Source: DTPS01 sp049591295
GTDB lineage: Bacteria > Acidobacteriota > UBA4820 > DSQY01
Direction of reading: 5' to 3'
Length of the DNA stretch: 17,040 bases
NCBI GenBank assembly: GCA_049591295.1
Contig: JBAWEQ010000091.1
Span: 1-17,040 of the forward strand
Shown: positions 5,577 through 12,224 of the stretch, in pieces
Position numbering within the stretch: position 1 is the first letter of the stretch
Layout of the letters: each line of letters opens with the position of its first letter
Notes under the pieces: model-generated
Seen by the model: the letters and a program-made list of their open reading frames with translations, nothing else
Databases searched by the model: none
What the model was told of the DNA's origin: nothing
Program-made: the position numbers and the translations under genes

Positions 5577-6095
5577 ATGAAGACCTCGATATTTGTGGGA
5601 ACGAGCGTGGACGGCTTCATCGCGCGGGCGGACGGTGCGCTGGACTGGCTGCCGCCGGAGGGGAACCCGAGCTTCGAGGCCTTCCTGGCGACGGTGGATA
5701 CGGTGGCCATGGGGCGCGCCACCTTCGAATCGGTGCTGAAGCTGGGTGAGTGGCCCTACGGTGCTATGCCCGTGTTCGTGTTGAGCAGTCGCGAGCTGGA
5801 GCTGCCGGCCATCGCGGGCGCGGCAGTCGAACGGGAGTCGGGGGAGCCGGGTGAGATCGCGGCGCGGCTGGAGGCGCGGGGCGTGCGGCACCTTTACGTG
5901 GACGGAGGCATCACCATCCGGCGCTTCCTTCGCGCGGGACTCATCCACCGGCTCGTCATCACGCGCGTCCCAGTGCTCATCGGGGAGGGCATCCCGCTCT
6001 TCGGCCCCCTGCTTGGCGACGTCGTCTTGAGGCACGTGGCGACGCGAGAGTACCCCGGGGGTCTCGTGGAGAGCGAGTACGAAGTGGCCGGATGA
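5577..6095 (+). CDS. dihydrofolate reductase family protein (RibD C-terminal type)
   Basis: The 172-residue protein has the RibD-C/DHFR-like fold, an NADPH-binding reductase domain. Visible features are the first strand KTSIFVGTSVDGFIARADG (2-20), then DTVAMGRATFESVL (41-54), VFVLSSREL (66-74), the ARGVRHLYVDGGITIRRFL stretch (100-118) that holds the glycine turn, and the closing VPVLIGEGIPLFGPL (131-145). These match the stand-alone YyaP/YwjB-type reductases rather than true folate reductases, so the real substrate is unknown. A purine-rich GGAGGG lies a few bases before the ATG. It stands alone, bounded by repeat-rich DNA on both sides. Confidence 0.92.
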   Translation: MKTSIFVGTSVDGFIARADGALDWLPPEGNPSFEAFLATVDTVAMGRATFESVLKLGEWPYGAMPVFVLSSRELELPAIAGAAVERESGEPGEIAARLEARGVRHLYVDGGITIRRFLRAGLIHRLVITRVPVLIGEGIPLFGPLLGDVVLRHVATREYPGGLVESEYEVAG

Positions 6096-6104
6096 ACGGC
6101 GCCT

Positions 6105-6155
6105 GGGCACGGGACACGAGGCAGCGGACAAGAGACAGGGGATAGGGGACAGGAG
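6105..6155 (+). repeat. GACAGGG-type heptamer/octamer run
   Basis: After the DHFR-like gene comes a run of GGGACAC, GAGGCAGC and GGACAAGA, and then the 7-bp units GACAGGG, GATAGGG and GACAGGA. Units are less regular than in the other arrays, but the 7-8 bp step is clear at the right end. The run lies between an intact gene and a broken one. Confidence 0.5.
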
Positions 6156-6192
6156 GCCGCTCCTCCGCTCGCCCCCATTTCTTGCGCCTCCC

Positions 6193-6712
6193 GCCGAAAC
6201 CGGCCAGGCTCTGGCCGGACGGCCCGAGGAGGTCCTGGAGGTGCGCGAGGCGCCGGAGCCCGCCCCCAGCCGGGAGCAGGTGCTGATCCGGGTGGAGGCG
6301 CGGGCGATCCAGCCCGCCGACTTCCTCTTCATCGAGGGGCGCTACAGGGTCCGGCCCCTTCCACGCCATCCTCGACCCGGTGGGAGGACCGGACACCTTG
6401 GCGCTGATGGATGCGCTGGCGGCGGGCGGACGGCTGGTCACCTACGGCCTGCTCGACGACCGGGAGCTGGCCCTCAAGACCTCGCGCCTCCTCTTCAAGA
6501 ATATGATCTGGCAGGGATTCGGCATCGACGGCTGGCTGGACCGCGCCGCCCCGGCACAGCACGAGGCCGCCCGGCGCGAGCTCTGGGCGATGCTGGCCGA
6601 GGAACCCGGCCTGCTCCCCGTGGCCGCCACCTTCCCCCTGTCCCGGGTGGGTGAGGCCGTCCGCGCCATCCGCGAATCCCGCCTCCCCGGCAAGGTCCTC
6701 CTGACCGGCTGA
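6193..6712 (+). pseudogene. zinc-type alcohol dehydrogenase/quinone oxidoreductase-like (MDR) pseudogene with internal deletion
   Basis: The first part (frame of 6241) reads RPEEVLEVREAPEPAPS and then QVLIRVEARAIQPADFLF with GRYRVRP, the usual N-terminus of an MDR enzyme of the enoyl/quinone reductase kind. Right after GRYRVRP, at about 6348-6362, the coding similarity jumps to another frame with FHAILDPVGGPDTLALMDAL, GGRLVTYGLLDD and TSRLLFKNMIWQGF, which belong to the last third of the same family. The middle, roughly 180-220 residues with most of the cofactor fold, is missing, and the joint is out of frame. No start codon suits the N-terminal part; a nearby second frame reads ARLWPDG, so there may be a further small lesion. 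The C-terminal piece alone (from GTG at 6380) is open but could not make a working enzyme. Confidence 0.8.
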
Positions 6713-6760
6713 CGGCCGGCTTTGTCCCGAATCGAGCCGGTCGCCCGCGAGCACGGGTGG

Positions 6761-7576
6761 TCAGGGGTGCGGCCGGACCTTCGAGGTTTCATTCGCCGGT
6801 GAGGGCTCCTTCGGGGCCTGGTGAAAGCCCCAGAAGCGCACCCGGCTCTCGAAGGTGCGGCGGATCCAGAGCAGGCCGCCTTCGCCCTGAATCTCCGAGC
6901 GGATAGGGACCCACCAGCCCTCCGGCGTCAGTTCAAAGCACACGCGCGTGAGCATCCGGTCCACGTGTTTCGGGAGCGGATCGGGGCTCGCCTCCACCTG
7001 CAGGGGCTCGCCCGTTTCCGCGTCCAGCCACGCTTTTCCGACGAGGACCCCTCTGCCCCGCGTGAGCCGCTGGGTGAAGGAAAAGAGGACGGCGCTCCGG
7101 CCGTCGAGTTCGGCGGGGCCGAGGCGACTGGCGCTCACGCGATCCTGCGCCTCGGGGGCGAAGGGGTGATAGGAGGGTGAGAGCTCGACGGTATCGCCGA
7201 CCTCCCCCGATTTCTCCCTTTCACGCTTCGCCCTCTCACGGTTCCGCTCCTCCTCGGCGCGGGCCTTCTCGGTGACTTCCTTGCCGTCGCGAGTCGCCGA
7301 GACCACCTGCGCCTCGGCGTCGGCGCCGAACCCCACGATCTTGAAGACGAGCGTCCCCCGATGGTCCACGGAGCCGTCCTTCTTCTCGATGACGCTGTCC
7401 ATCTCCATCATGCCGGGCACGATCCGGGCCTGTTCGGACTGCTTCGCCATGGCCACGGCCTTCTCCCAGAGGGGATCGGCGGCTGGTGCCGCCGCGCGAG
7501 GCACGGCAGGGGCCGCCAGAAACAGAAGGGCGAAACCGCTGGCCGCCATCCCCCAAAGGTGCCGAGATCTCCGCAC
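6761..7576 (-). CDS. secreted LolA-like hypothetical protein
   Basis: This is a 271-residue exported protein. Residues 1-30 form a signal peptide: positive MRRSRH, a hydrophobic core (about 9-22) and a probable cut after the Ala-rich PRAAA. The mature part starts with an MEMDSVIEKKDG strand region and has a long charged helix (EKARAEEERNRERAKREREK, about 103-122). Then come VLVGKAWLDAETGEPLQVE and WWVPIRSEIQGEGGLLWIRR. The beta-rich second half, with GKAWLDxETGEPL, resembles the LolA/LolB-like half-barrel seen in lipoprotein-sorting proteins, but this is a fold-level guess. It starts with GTG at 7576, with GGAGGA 6 nt ahead. It is divergent from the NicO-like gene, with 135 bp between them. 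Confidence 0.75.
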   Translation of the reverse strand: MRRSRHLWGMAASGFALLFLAAPAVPRAAAPAADPLWEKAVAMAKQSEQARIVPGMMEMDSVIEKKDGSVDHRGTLVFKIVGFGADAEAQVVSATRDGKEVTEKARAEEERNRERAKREREKSGEVGDTVELSPSYHPFAPEAQDRVSASRLGPAELDGRSAVLFSFTQRLTRGRGVLVGKAWLDAETGEPLQVEASPDPLPKHVDRMLTRVCFELTPEGWWVPIRSEIQGEGGLLWIRRTFESRVRFWGFHQAPKEPSPANETSKVRPHP

Positions 7577-7711
7577 GCCGCTCCTCCGATGACCGCCACC
7601 ATACGGCCAGAGCCGCTGGACCGCAAGGAGGGCCGCGCCGGTTCCCGTCCCGGAGCGCGCCGGGGAACGAGCGGGCGGCCCGGCGTGTTAGCATACCGTG
7701 GAGGCACGGCC
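7577..7711. promoter_or_regulatory. divergent intergenic region with GTTCCC...GGGAAC inverted repeat
   Basis: This 135-bp gap must carry start signals for both the minus-strand secreted protein and the plus-strand NicO-like gene. GTTCCC (7641-7646) and GGGAAC (7663-7668) are perfect inverted arms 16 nt apart, a spacing that could be an operator or a hairpin. GGAGG at 7700-7704 is the ribosome site of the plus-strand gene, 7 nt before its ATG. No good -35/-10 pair was found. Confidence 0.35.
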
Positions 7712-8569
7712 ATGAGCCCTCTTCTGGCGCTGATCTATTCGCTCCTCTTCGGACTCCTGCACGGGATCCTCCCCGACGAGCACACCTGGCCCATCACCTT
7801 CAGCTACGCCATCGGCGGCGCCAGCGGCTGGGAGGGCATGCGGGCGGGCCTGTATTTCTCCGCGGCCTTCACCTTCCAGCGCATGATCGTCTCCGAGCTC
7901 GCCTACCTGGCCCTGGCGCCCTTCCTGCGCCTCCCCCTTCTCGAAGGCATTGTCTACGTGGCGGTGGGCGTGGTCATGACGGCGGCGGGGGCCGTCGTGC
8001 TGCGGCGCAACCGGTACCTCCACCTGCACCTGCTGGGACACCACCACGAGGCGGGGAACGGGATGGAGTGCACGAGCAACGTCCTGAAGATGCACCACAC
8101 GCACAAGGCGCAGGTTCCGCAGGCCCCGCCCGTGCGGTGGACCCTCGTGCACGGCTTCATCGCTGGATTCGGCTTCGGCGGCTTCTCCATCTTCGTAAAC
8201 ACCGTCGCCGCCCCGGCCATGGGCAGTGCCTGGCTGGGCTTCCTTCCCGGCCTCCTCTTCGGCCTGGGGACCATGGTCACCCTGGCCGCCGTGGGCGCCC
8301 TCTTCGGCGCCTCGTTGCGCTGGACGCGCGTCCTGACGGAGGAGGAGATCCGCCGGATCGGCTCCCAGACCGGCGGGCGCACGCTCTTCTTCGGCGGGCT
8401 GCTCTTCGCCCTCGCGGGTCTCCTCGCCATCCTCGGATGGGACCGCTATGTCTTCCTGGATTCGGGGGAGGCTTTAGTGGCGCTCTTCATGCTCTTCGTG
8501 GCCCTGCCCGCGCTGCTCTATTCCTTCAGGGAGGTCAGGAGCGCGCGCCAGGGGCCCAAGGTGGAGTAG
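7712..8569 (+). CDS. NicO-like integral membrane protein with His-rich loop, candidate metal transporter
   Basis: This 285-residue protein has about six to seven membrane segments. The first holds LLHGILPDEHTW (15-26), close to the H-x4-D-H signature of nickel/cobalt transporters (NiCoT/NicO/UreH group), here H17, D22 and H24. A second His sits in a later Gly-rich segment, LVHGFIAGFGFGGFSIF (145-161). Between the two halves is a loop with LHLHLLGHHHEAGNGMEC and MHHTHK (103-132), with eight His and one Cys, a layout typical of metal-binding loops in such transporters. The ATG at 7712 is set by GGAGG 7 nt upstream; a longer frame begins far upstream but lacks a ribosome site. Transport of a divalent metal is inferred, and the substrate and direction are unknown. 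It is followed after 84 bp by a site-2 protease gene on the same strand. Confidence 0.75.
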   Translation: MSPLLALIYSLLFGLLHGILPDEHTWPITFSYAIGGASGWEGMRAGLYFSAAFTFQRMIVSELAYLALAPFLRLPLLEGIVYVAVGVVMTAAGAVVLRRNRYLHLHLLGHHHEAGNGMECTSNVLKMHHTHKAQVPQAPPVRWTLVHGFIAGFGFGGFSIFVNTVAAPAMGSAWLGFLPGLLFGLGTMVTLAAVGALFGASLRWTRVLTEEEIRRIGSQTGGRTLFFGGLLFALAGLLAILGWDRYVFLDSGEALVALFMLFVALPALLYSFREVRSARQGPKVE

Positions 8570-8653
8570 GGCACCGAGGCCGGGCCCTCCTCCGCCGCCA
8601 GTTCCTTCCGGCCGCCGGCCGCCTCGGCGGACGCCCTGTCTAGGAGATAAACC

Positions 8654-9772
8654 ATGGGACGCAATACCATCCCCCTGGGACGCATCCTGGGGATTCCCAT
8701 CGGACTGGACTACACCTGGTTTCTGATCTTCGGTCTGATCACCTGGTCGCTCGCGGCGAGCTACTACCCCCACGAGTTCCCGGGCTGGCCGGCGGGGCTC
8801 TACTGGGCGACGGGCGCCGTGACGGCCATCCTGCTCTTCGCGAGCGTCCTGCTGCACGAGCTGGGGCACTCGGTGGTGGCCATGCGCTACAAGATCCCCG
8901 TGCGCAGCATCACCCTCTTCATCTTCGGAGGCGTGGCCCAGATCGGAGCCGAACCCCCCAGCGCCCTGGCGGAGTTCTGGATCGCCGTGGCGGGACCGGC
9001 CGTGAGCTTCGCCCTGGCCGTCCTCTTCGGGCTGCTGCGGCAGAGCCTCTCCTCCGCGGGGCCCGTCCTGGCCCTGGCCGAGTACCTGGCCCTCATCAAC
9101 GGTATGCTGGTTCTCTTCAACCTCATCCCGGGCTTTCCGCTGGACGGAGGACGCGTCCTGCGGGCCGTGGTCTGGGGCGTCACGGGCAGCTTCCGCAAGG
9201 CTACGCTGATCGCCGCGTGGGCCGGGCGCTTCGTGGCGCTGCTCTTCATCTTCTACGGCGTCTGGGAGGTGCTCACCGGCAATTTCATGAACGGCGTGTG
9301 GATCGCCTTCATCGGATGGTTCCTGGACAGCGCGGCGGCCGGGCAGATCCACGCCCAGGACGCGCACGACGTGCTGGCCGACCACCGGGTCTCGGAGGCC
9401 ATGACCAACCAGTACGCCTCCGTTCCCGCGGACCTGACGCTCCAGCGCCTGGTGGACGAGCACATCCTGGGCAGCGGGCGGCGGTGCTTCGTCGTGGAGC
9501 GCGGCGACAGCCTGGCCGGACTCCTCACGCTCCACCGACTGCGGGAGATCCCGAGGGCCTCGTGGGGCACCACGACGTGCGAGCAGGCCATGATCCCCAT
9601 GGAGAAGCTCCAGGTCCTCGCCCCCGACACCGAACTCTGGCGGGCCGTGGACGAGATGCAGCGGGACGGGGTCAACCAGCTTCCCGTGATGAACGGCGGG
9701 CGCATGGTCGGCATGCTCACCCGCGAGGACACCCTCCACTTCCTGCGCAACCTCAGGGAGTTCGGACGGTGA
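8654..9772 (+). CDS. site-2 protease family intramembrane metalloprotease (M50B) with C-terminal CBS-like domains
   Basis: This 372-residue membrane zinc protease is of the M50B type, which cuts membrane-embedded substrates such as anti-sigma factors. The zinc motif is HELGH at 68-72, with Glu69 as catalytic base; the third zinc ligand lies in LIPGFPLDGGRVLR (157-170), Asp164. The start, GRILGIPIGLDYTWFLIF (9-26), and the FGGVAQIGAEPPSALAEFWIAVAGP stretch are standard for the SpoIVFB/Rip3 group. After the last membrane segment, about residues 245-370 form a soluble tail with two CBS-like repeats (AMTNQYASVPADLTLQRLV and MIPMEKLQVLAPDTELWRAV), which may sense a nucleotide. AGGAGA precedes the ATG. 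The only anti-sigma gene here is 7.5 kb away, so no substrate is proposed. Confidence 0.93.
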   Translation: MGRNTIPLGRILGIPIGLDYTWFLIFGLITWSLAASYYPHEFPGWPAGLYWATGAVTAILLFASVLLHELGHSVVAMRYKIPVRSITLFIFGGVAQIGAEPPSALAEFWIAVAGPAVSFALAVLFGLLRQSLSSAGPVLALAEYLALINGMLVLFNLIPGFPLDGGRVLRAVVWGVTGSFRKATLIAAWAGRFVALLFIFYGVWEVLTGNFMNGVWIAFIGWFLDSAAAGQIHAQDAHDVLADHRVSEAMTNQYASVPADLTLQRLVDEHILGSGRRCFVVERGDSLAGLLTLHRLREIPRASWGTTTCEQAMIPMEKLQVLAPDTELWRAVDEMQRDGVNQLPVMNGGRMVGMLTREDTLHFLRNLREFGR

Positions 9773-9799
9773 TCCTCTCACCCATAGAGGCCGTTCGGA

Positions 9800-11212
9800 T
9801 CAGAACTCCAGGTGCAGGCGAAGCCCATAAACGGTGACGGGTCCGCGCGCGCTGTTGGCACCGGGATTAGTGTAATGCTGCACCTCCGCCGAAAGGGCGC
9901 CGTGGTCGAAGAAAGCCCACGAGTAGTAGGCGTCTATGACCCTTTCTGGCAGGTAGGAGAGGCGGCCGTCGCCGAGCTCGAAACCGAGCCCTCCCGCAGC
10001 CAAGTAGGCACGGTGGTCTCCGCTCAGGCCGTTTACGGCGTAGCCTATTCCGATGTGATCGTTTGGTCGTCCCCAGCAGGTTCCATCGGCGGAGAGCCCC
10101 ACCGAGAGCGTCCGGTCCACCTCCGTGAAAGCCCAGGTCTCCGTCTTTCCATCGTTCCAGCCGGCTCTCATGAAGAGGCCGCTGTGCTCGGTGATGGCCT
10201 GCTCAAGGTTGAGCCCCAGCCCCCATTTGCTGCGCCCAGGTTCCTCGGTGGCGGTGATGTAGGGAGCAGAGGGGCTGCGGAGGAGCGCCTCGCGGTAGCT
10301 GCCCATGCGGGCGTAGTTATCGTAGACGAGAACCCGGATGCCCCCCTCCCGCCCGGCCAGGATTTGGCGATGCTCCAGCTCGACGGCGTCGCCGTGGGCG
10401 CTGGAGATGCGGTGGTCCAGGCTCATGCCGTTGGCCTCCGCCGGTTCCATGAAGCTGCCGGCGCGCACGGCCCACTGGTCCCAGGCCAATTCCAGCACGA
10501 GGCCCCAGGTGTACCCGCGGGTGTCGGCCGGATAATCCCACGCCGTGTTGGCCCAGAGACTCCAGTTGTTGAATTGCGTCCTGGGGTCGCCTGCGTAACG
10601 GTTCTGGTCGAAAAAGTCGGTCACCGAGAACTTTCCCGCCGTGAGGACCAGCCTCCTCGACGGACGTGAGCCTGCGATCTGGTTCTCGCCGTCCTCCACG
10701 GCCTCGAAATGCCCACCCGGGGACCACCTCTGCTTCACGTAGGCGCGGGCGATATACCCCTTGAGCGCTGCGGAGGAGACGCGGTAGGTCTCGCCGTTGG
10801 GGGGAGAGAGCAGCCCGAAGACCCCGCTGAGGCCTGTCCCCGCTGTGGCTTCCAGGTCCAGATACCCCTCAGCGCCGTGCCAGAGCCTGTGGCCTGCGAA
10901 GAGCGTGGTCGTGAATGAGCCCCGGATCTCCTTCCGGCTAAGGAAGCTGTTCGGCCCCTCGTAGGGTGAGGGGAAAGCGCCGTGGCCCTGGAGGTTATAG
11001 GTCATTTGCCAGTGGAGGGACATTTCTGACTCAGGAGTAGCCTCGCTCTGAGAGGGCGAATCCATCGGCGCTGTCGCAGCGATGCCCGTTTCGCTCTGCC
11101 CCAGTGCCATCACTGCCAGAAGCACAACAACTCCAGCCGACGGCCAACGCTTTGCCTCATTCCGCGGCGCCTCGCGCACACTCTTCGCCCTCAAGGCATG
11201 GTGTTTCAGCAC
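9800..11212 (-). CDS. OprB-type carbohydrate porin
   Basis: About 470 residues forming an outer-membrane beta-barrel of the carbohydrate-selective porin (OprB) family, which lets sugars diffuse into the periplasm. Family traits are the early WQMTYNLQGHGAFPSPYEGPNSFL block, many alternating aromatic strands, the KFSVTDFFDQNRYAGDPRTQF segment, and a last strand ending LRLHLEF with the terminal Phe needed for barrel insertion. A signal peptide is visible (KRWPSAGVVVLLAVMALGQS, cut near GIAA). Three starts are possible: GTG at 11251, ATG at 11224 and GTG at 11212. The last was chosen for GGAGGG 4-5 nt before it and because it gives the shortest leader. It converges on the site-2 protease gene with 27 bp between the stops. 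The sugar is unknown. Confidence 0.85.
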   Translation of the reverse strand: MLKHHALRAKSVREAPRNEAKRWPSAGVVVLLAVMALGQSETGIAATAPMDSPSQSEATPESEMSLHWQMTYNLQGHGAFPSPYEGPNSFLSRKEIRGSFTTTLFAGHRLWHGAEGYLDLEATAGTGLSGVFGLLSPPNGETYRVSSAALKGYIARAYVKQRWSPGGHFEAVEDGENQIAGSRPSRRLVLTAGKFSVTDFFDQNRYAGDPRTQFNNWSLWANTAWDYPADTRGYTWGLVLELAWDQWAVRAGSFMEPAEANGMSLDHRISSAHGDAVELEHRQILAGREGGIRVLVYDNYARMGSYREALLRSPSAPYITATEEPGRSKWGLGLNLEQAITEHSGLFMRAGWNDGKTETWAFTEVDRTLSVGLSADGTCWGRPNDHIGIGYAVNGLSGDHRAYLAAGGLGFELGDGRLSYLPERVIDAYYSWAFFDHGALSAEVQHYTNPGANSARGPVTVYGLRLHLEF

Positions 11213-11297
11213 GCTGCCCTCCATCAAAGTTGGCGGCGATCTTCTTTTCACCTTGGCTTGGACTGCTTGCTCCTGACTTCTCGCTTTTCAGCCTTTC

Positions 11298-11834
11298 TCA
11301 CCCATCAGGCCCATGCCGCGCTTGGCCCTTCCACTCGTGGCCGCAGCCGGCGCAGCGGTGCCAGCCGCGCCCCAGGAACCGGGAGAAGGCGCCGCTGAGG
11401 GCGCTCTCGGCGGCGTACTTCGGAGGAGGCGTGTCCTCCACGGCCTGGGAGCCGCAGGCCGGGCAGAGAAGGGCCGAAGGCGCCGGGCAGAGGTTGTGCG
11501 GCTCCACGGCCTCCACCGCCTCGGGCTCCTCGTCCATCGAGTCGGGCTCCGCCTCCGAAGCGGCGGCTTCCCCGCCGTGGGCCGTCTCCGAGACCAGTCC
11601 TCTTTCGAGCTCCTGGCCCGCGAGGACGCGCTCGGCCTCCTCGGCCGCGGAGGCCGGCACCTGGAGGCGGATGCCGCCGGGCATGGGGAAGAGGGTTCCC
11701 CCCACGGCGTCCGGGACGAAGCAGCAGAGCCCCGCGGAGGCCAGCACCGAGCGGGCCCACTCCACCTCCATCACGGTCAGGTAGGTGCGGATCGTCACCA
11801 GCCCCTGATCCTCGGCGTTCCGATCGTCTTCCAT
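11298..11834 (-). CDS. DUF2007 protein fused to a C-terminal zinc ribbon
   Basis: The 178-residue protein has three parts. Residues 12-73 (LVTIRTYLTVMEVEWARSVL, then a Gly-rich strand pair and VPASAAEEAERVL) match DUF2007, a small domain proposed to act in signalling. Residues 74-122 are an acidic linker rich in Glu and Ala. Residues 124-169 form a zinc ribbon with CPAC (C124, C127) and CAGC (C161, C164), the latter followed by GHEW. Function is unknown; the ribbon suggests binding to a nucleic acid or protein. GAGGAGAGG stands just before the ATG. It is on the same strand as the porin gene, 86 bp upstream of it, and may share its transcript. Confidence 0.82.
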   Translation of the reverse strand: MEDDRNAEDQGLVTIRTYLTVMEVEWARSVLASAGLCCFVPDAVGGTLFPMPGGIRLQVPASAAEEAERVLAGQELERGLVSETAHGGEAAASEAEPDSMDEEPEAVEAVEPHNLCPAPSALLCPACGSQAVEDTPPPKYAAESALSGAFSRFLGRGWHRCAGCGHEWKGQARHGPDG

Positions 11835-11970
11835 GGGTCGCCTCTCCTCGAAATCCGGTGTGACGGCGCCGGCACCCGCCTCATCCCGCGTGGGCTACCG
11901 CGGGGATCTGCCGGTGGACGAACCGGGGGCCAGGATACCACTGGACGGGGGTTGGGTGCGGGGGGGATAA

Positions 11971-12107
11971 GCGATTGGGCGATTAGGCGATGGAGGGATT
12001 AAGCGATTAAGCGATTGAGCGATGGAGCGATGGAGCGATGAAGCGATTTAGCGATTTAGCGATTGAGCGATGGGGCGATTAAGCGACTGAGCGATGAAGC
12101 GCGGGGG
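11971..12107 (+). repeat. octamer array, sixteen in-phase GCGATNNR units
   Basis: From 11971 to 12098 there are sixteen 8-bp units with no length change. Thirteen or more begin GCGAT exactly, and the last three bases vary among TAA, TGA, GGA, GAA, TTA and TAG. Only two units deviate in the first five bases (GGGAT, GCGAC). A decayed unit and a final GCGA follow. The period of 8 rules out a peptide repeat. The array ends about 30 bp upstream of the promoter of the thiolase gene. Confidence 0.9.
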
Positions 12108-12134
12108 CGAGACTGCGAAGACCGCGGGTCAGCC

Positions 12135-12163
12135 TTGACACTCCCTCCCGGGGCGCATACAAC
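12135..12163 (+). promoter_or_regulatory. sigma-70-type promoter for the beta-oxidation genes
   Basis: TTGACA (12135-12140) is a perfect -35 box, and TACAAC (12158-12163), 17 bp further, matches the -10 consensus at 4 of 6 positions. It lies about 60 bp upstream of the thiolase ATG. It is the best promoter match found in the window and suggests housekeeping expression. Confidence 0.6.
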
Positions 12164-12224
12164 AGAGTGGTAGCTCCGCCTGGATTCGGACGCTGGCCCG
12201 GTTGCCTATGGATGGGGGATCGCA

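Larger units (their letters stand above)
11835..12224. other. gap between DUF2007 and thiolase genes
   Basis: A 390-bp divergent gap. Its left third is plain GC-rich sequence, where CCCGCG and CGCGGG lie close together as a possible hairpin (about 11886-11906). The middle is the octamer array. The right end has the thiolase promoter. No gene is supported. Confidence 0.5.

Noticed and set aside
5406..6332. 308-residue minus-strand open frame across the DHFR-like gene
   Set aside because: It runs through MITE-like and heptamer repeats and antisense to a well-supported gene; no motif is seen.
6380..6712. Independent short gene starting at GTG 6380
   Set aside because: It matches only the C-terminal third of MDR enzymes, has no ribosome site, and its N-terminal part lies just upstream in another frame, so it is part of the pseudogene.
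7486..8643. 385-residue plus-strand open frame overlapping the NicO-like gene
   Set aside because: It is Arg/Pro/Gly-rich, with no hydrophobic segments, and is in the wrong frame relative to the well-supported membrane protein.
8474..9781. 435-residue minus-strand open frame
   Set aside because: It lies antisense to the site-2 protease gene, which has HELGH and the other family motifs. The composition is shadow-like.
11971..12107. CRISPR array
   Set aside because: The units are 8 bp with no spacers, and no cas genes are present.
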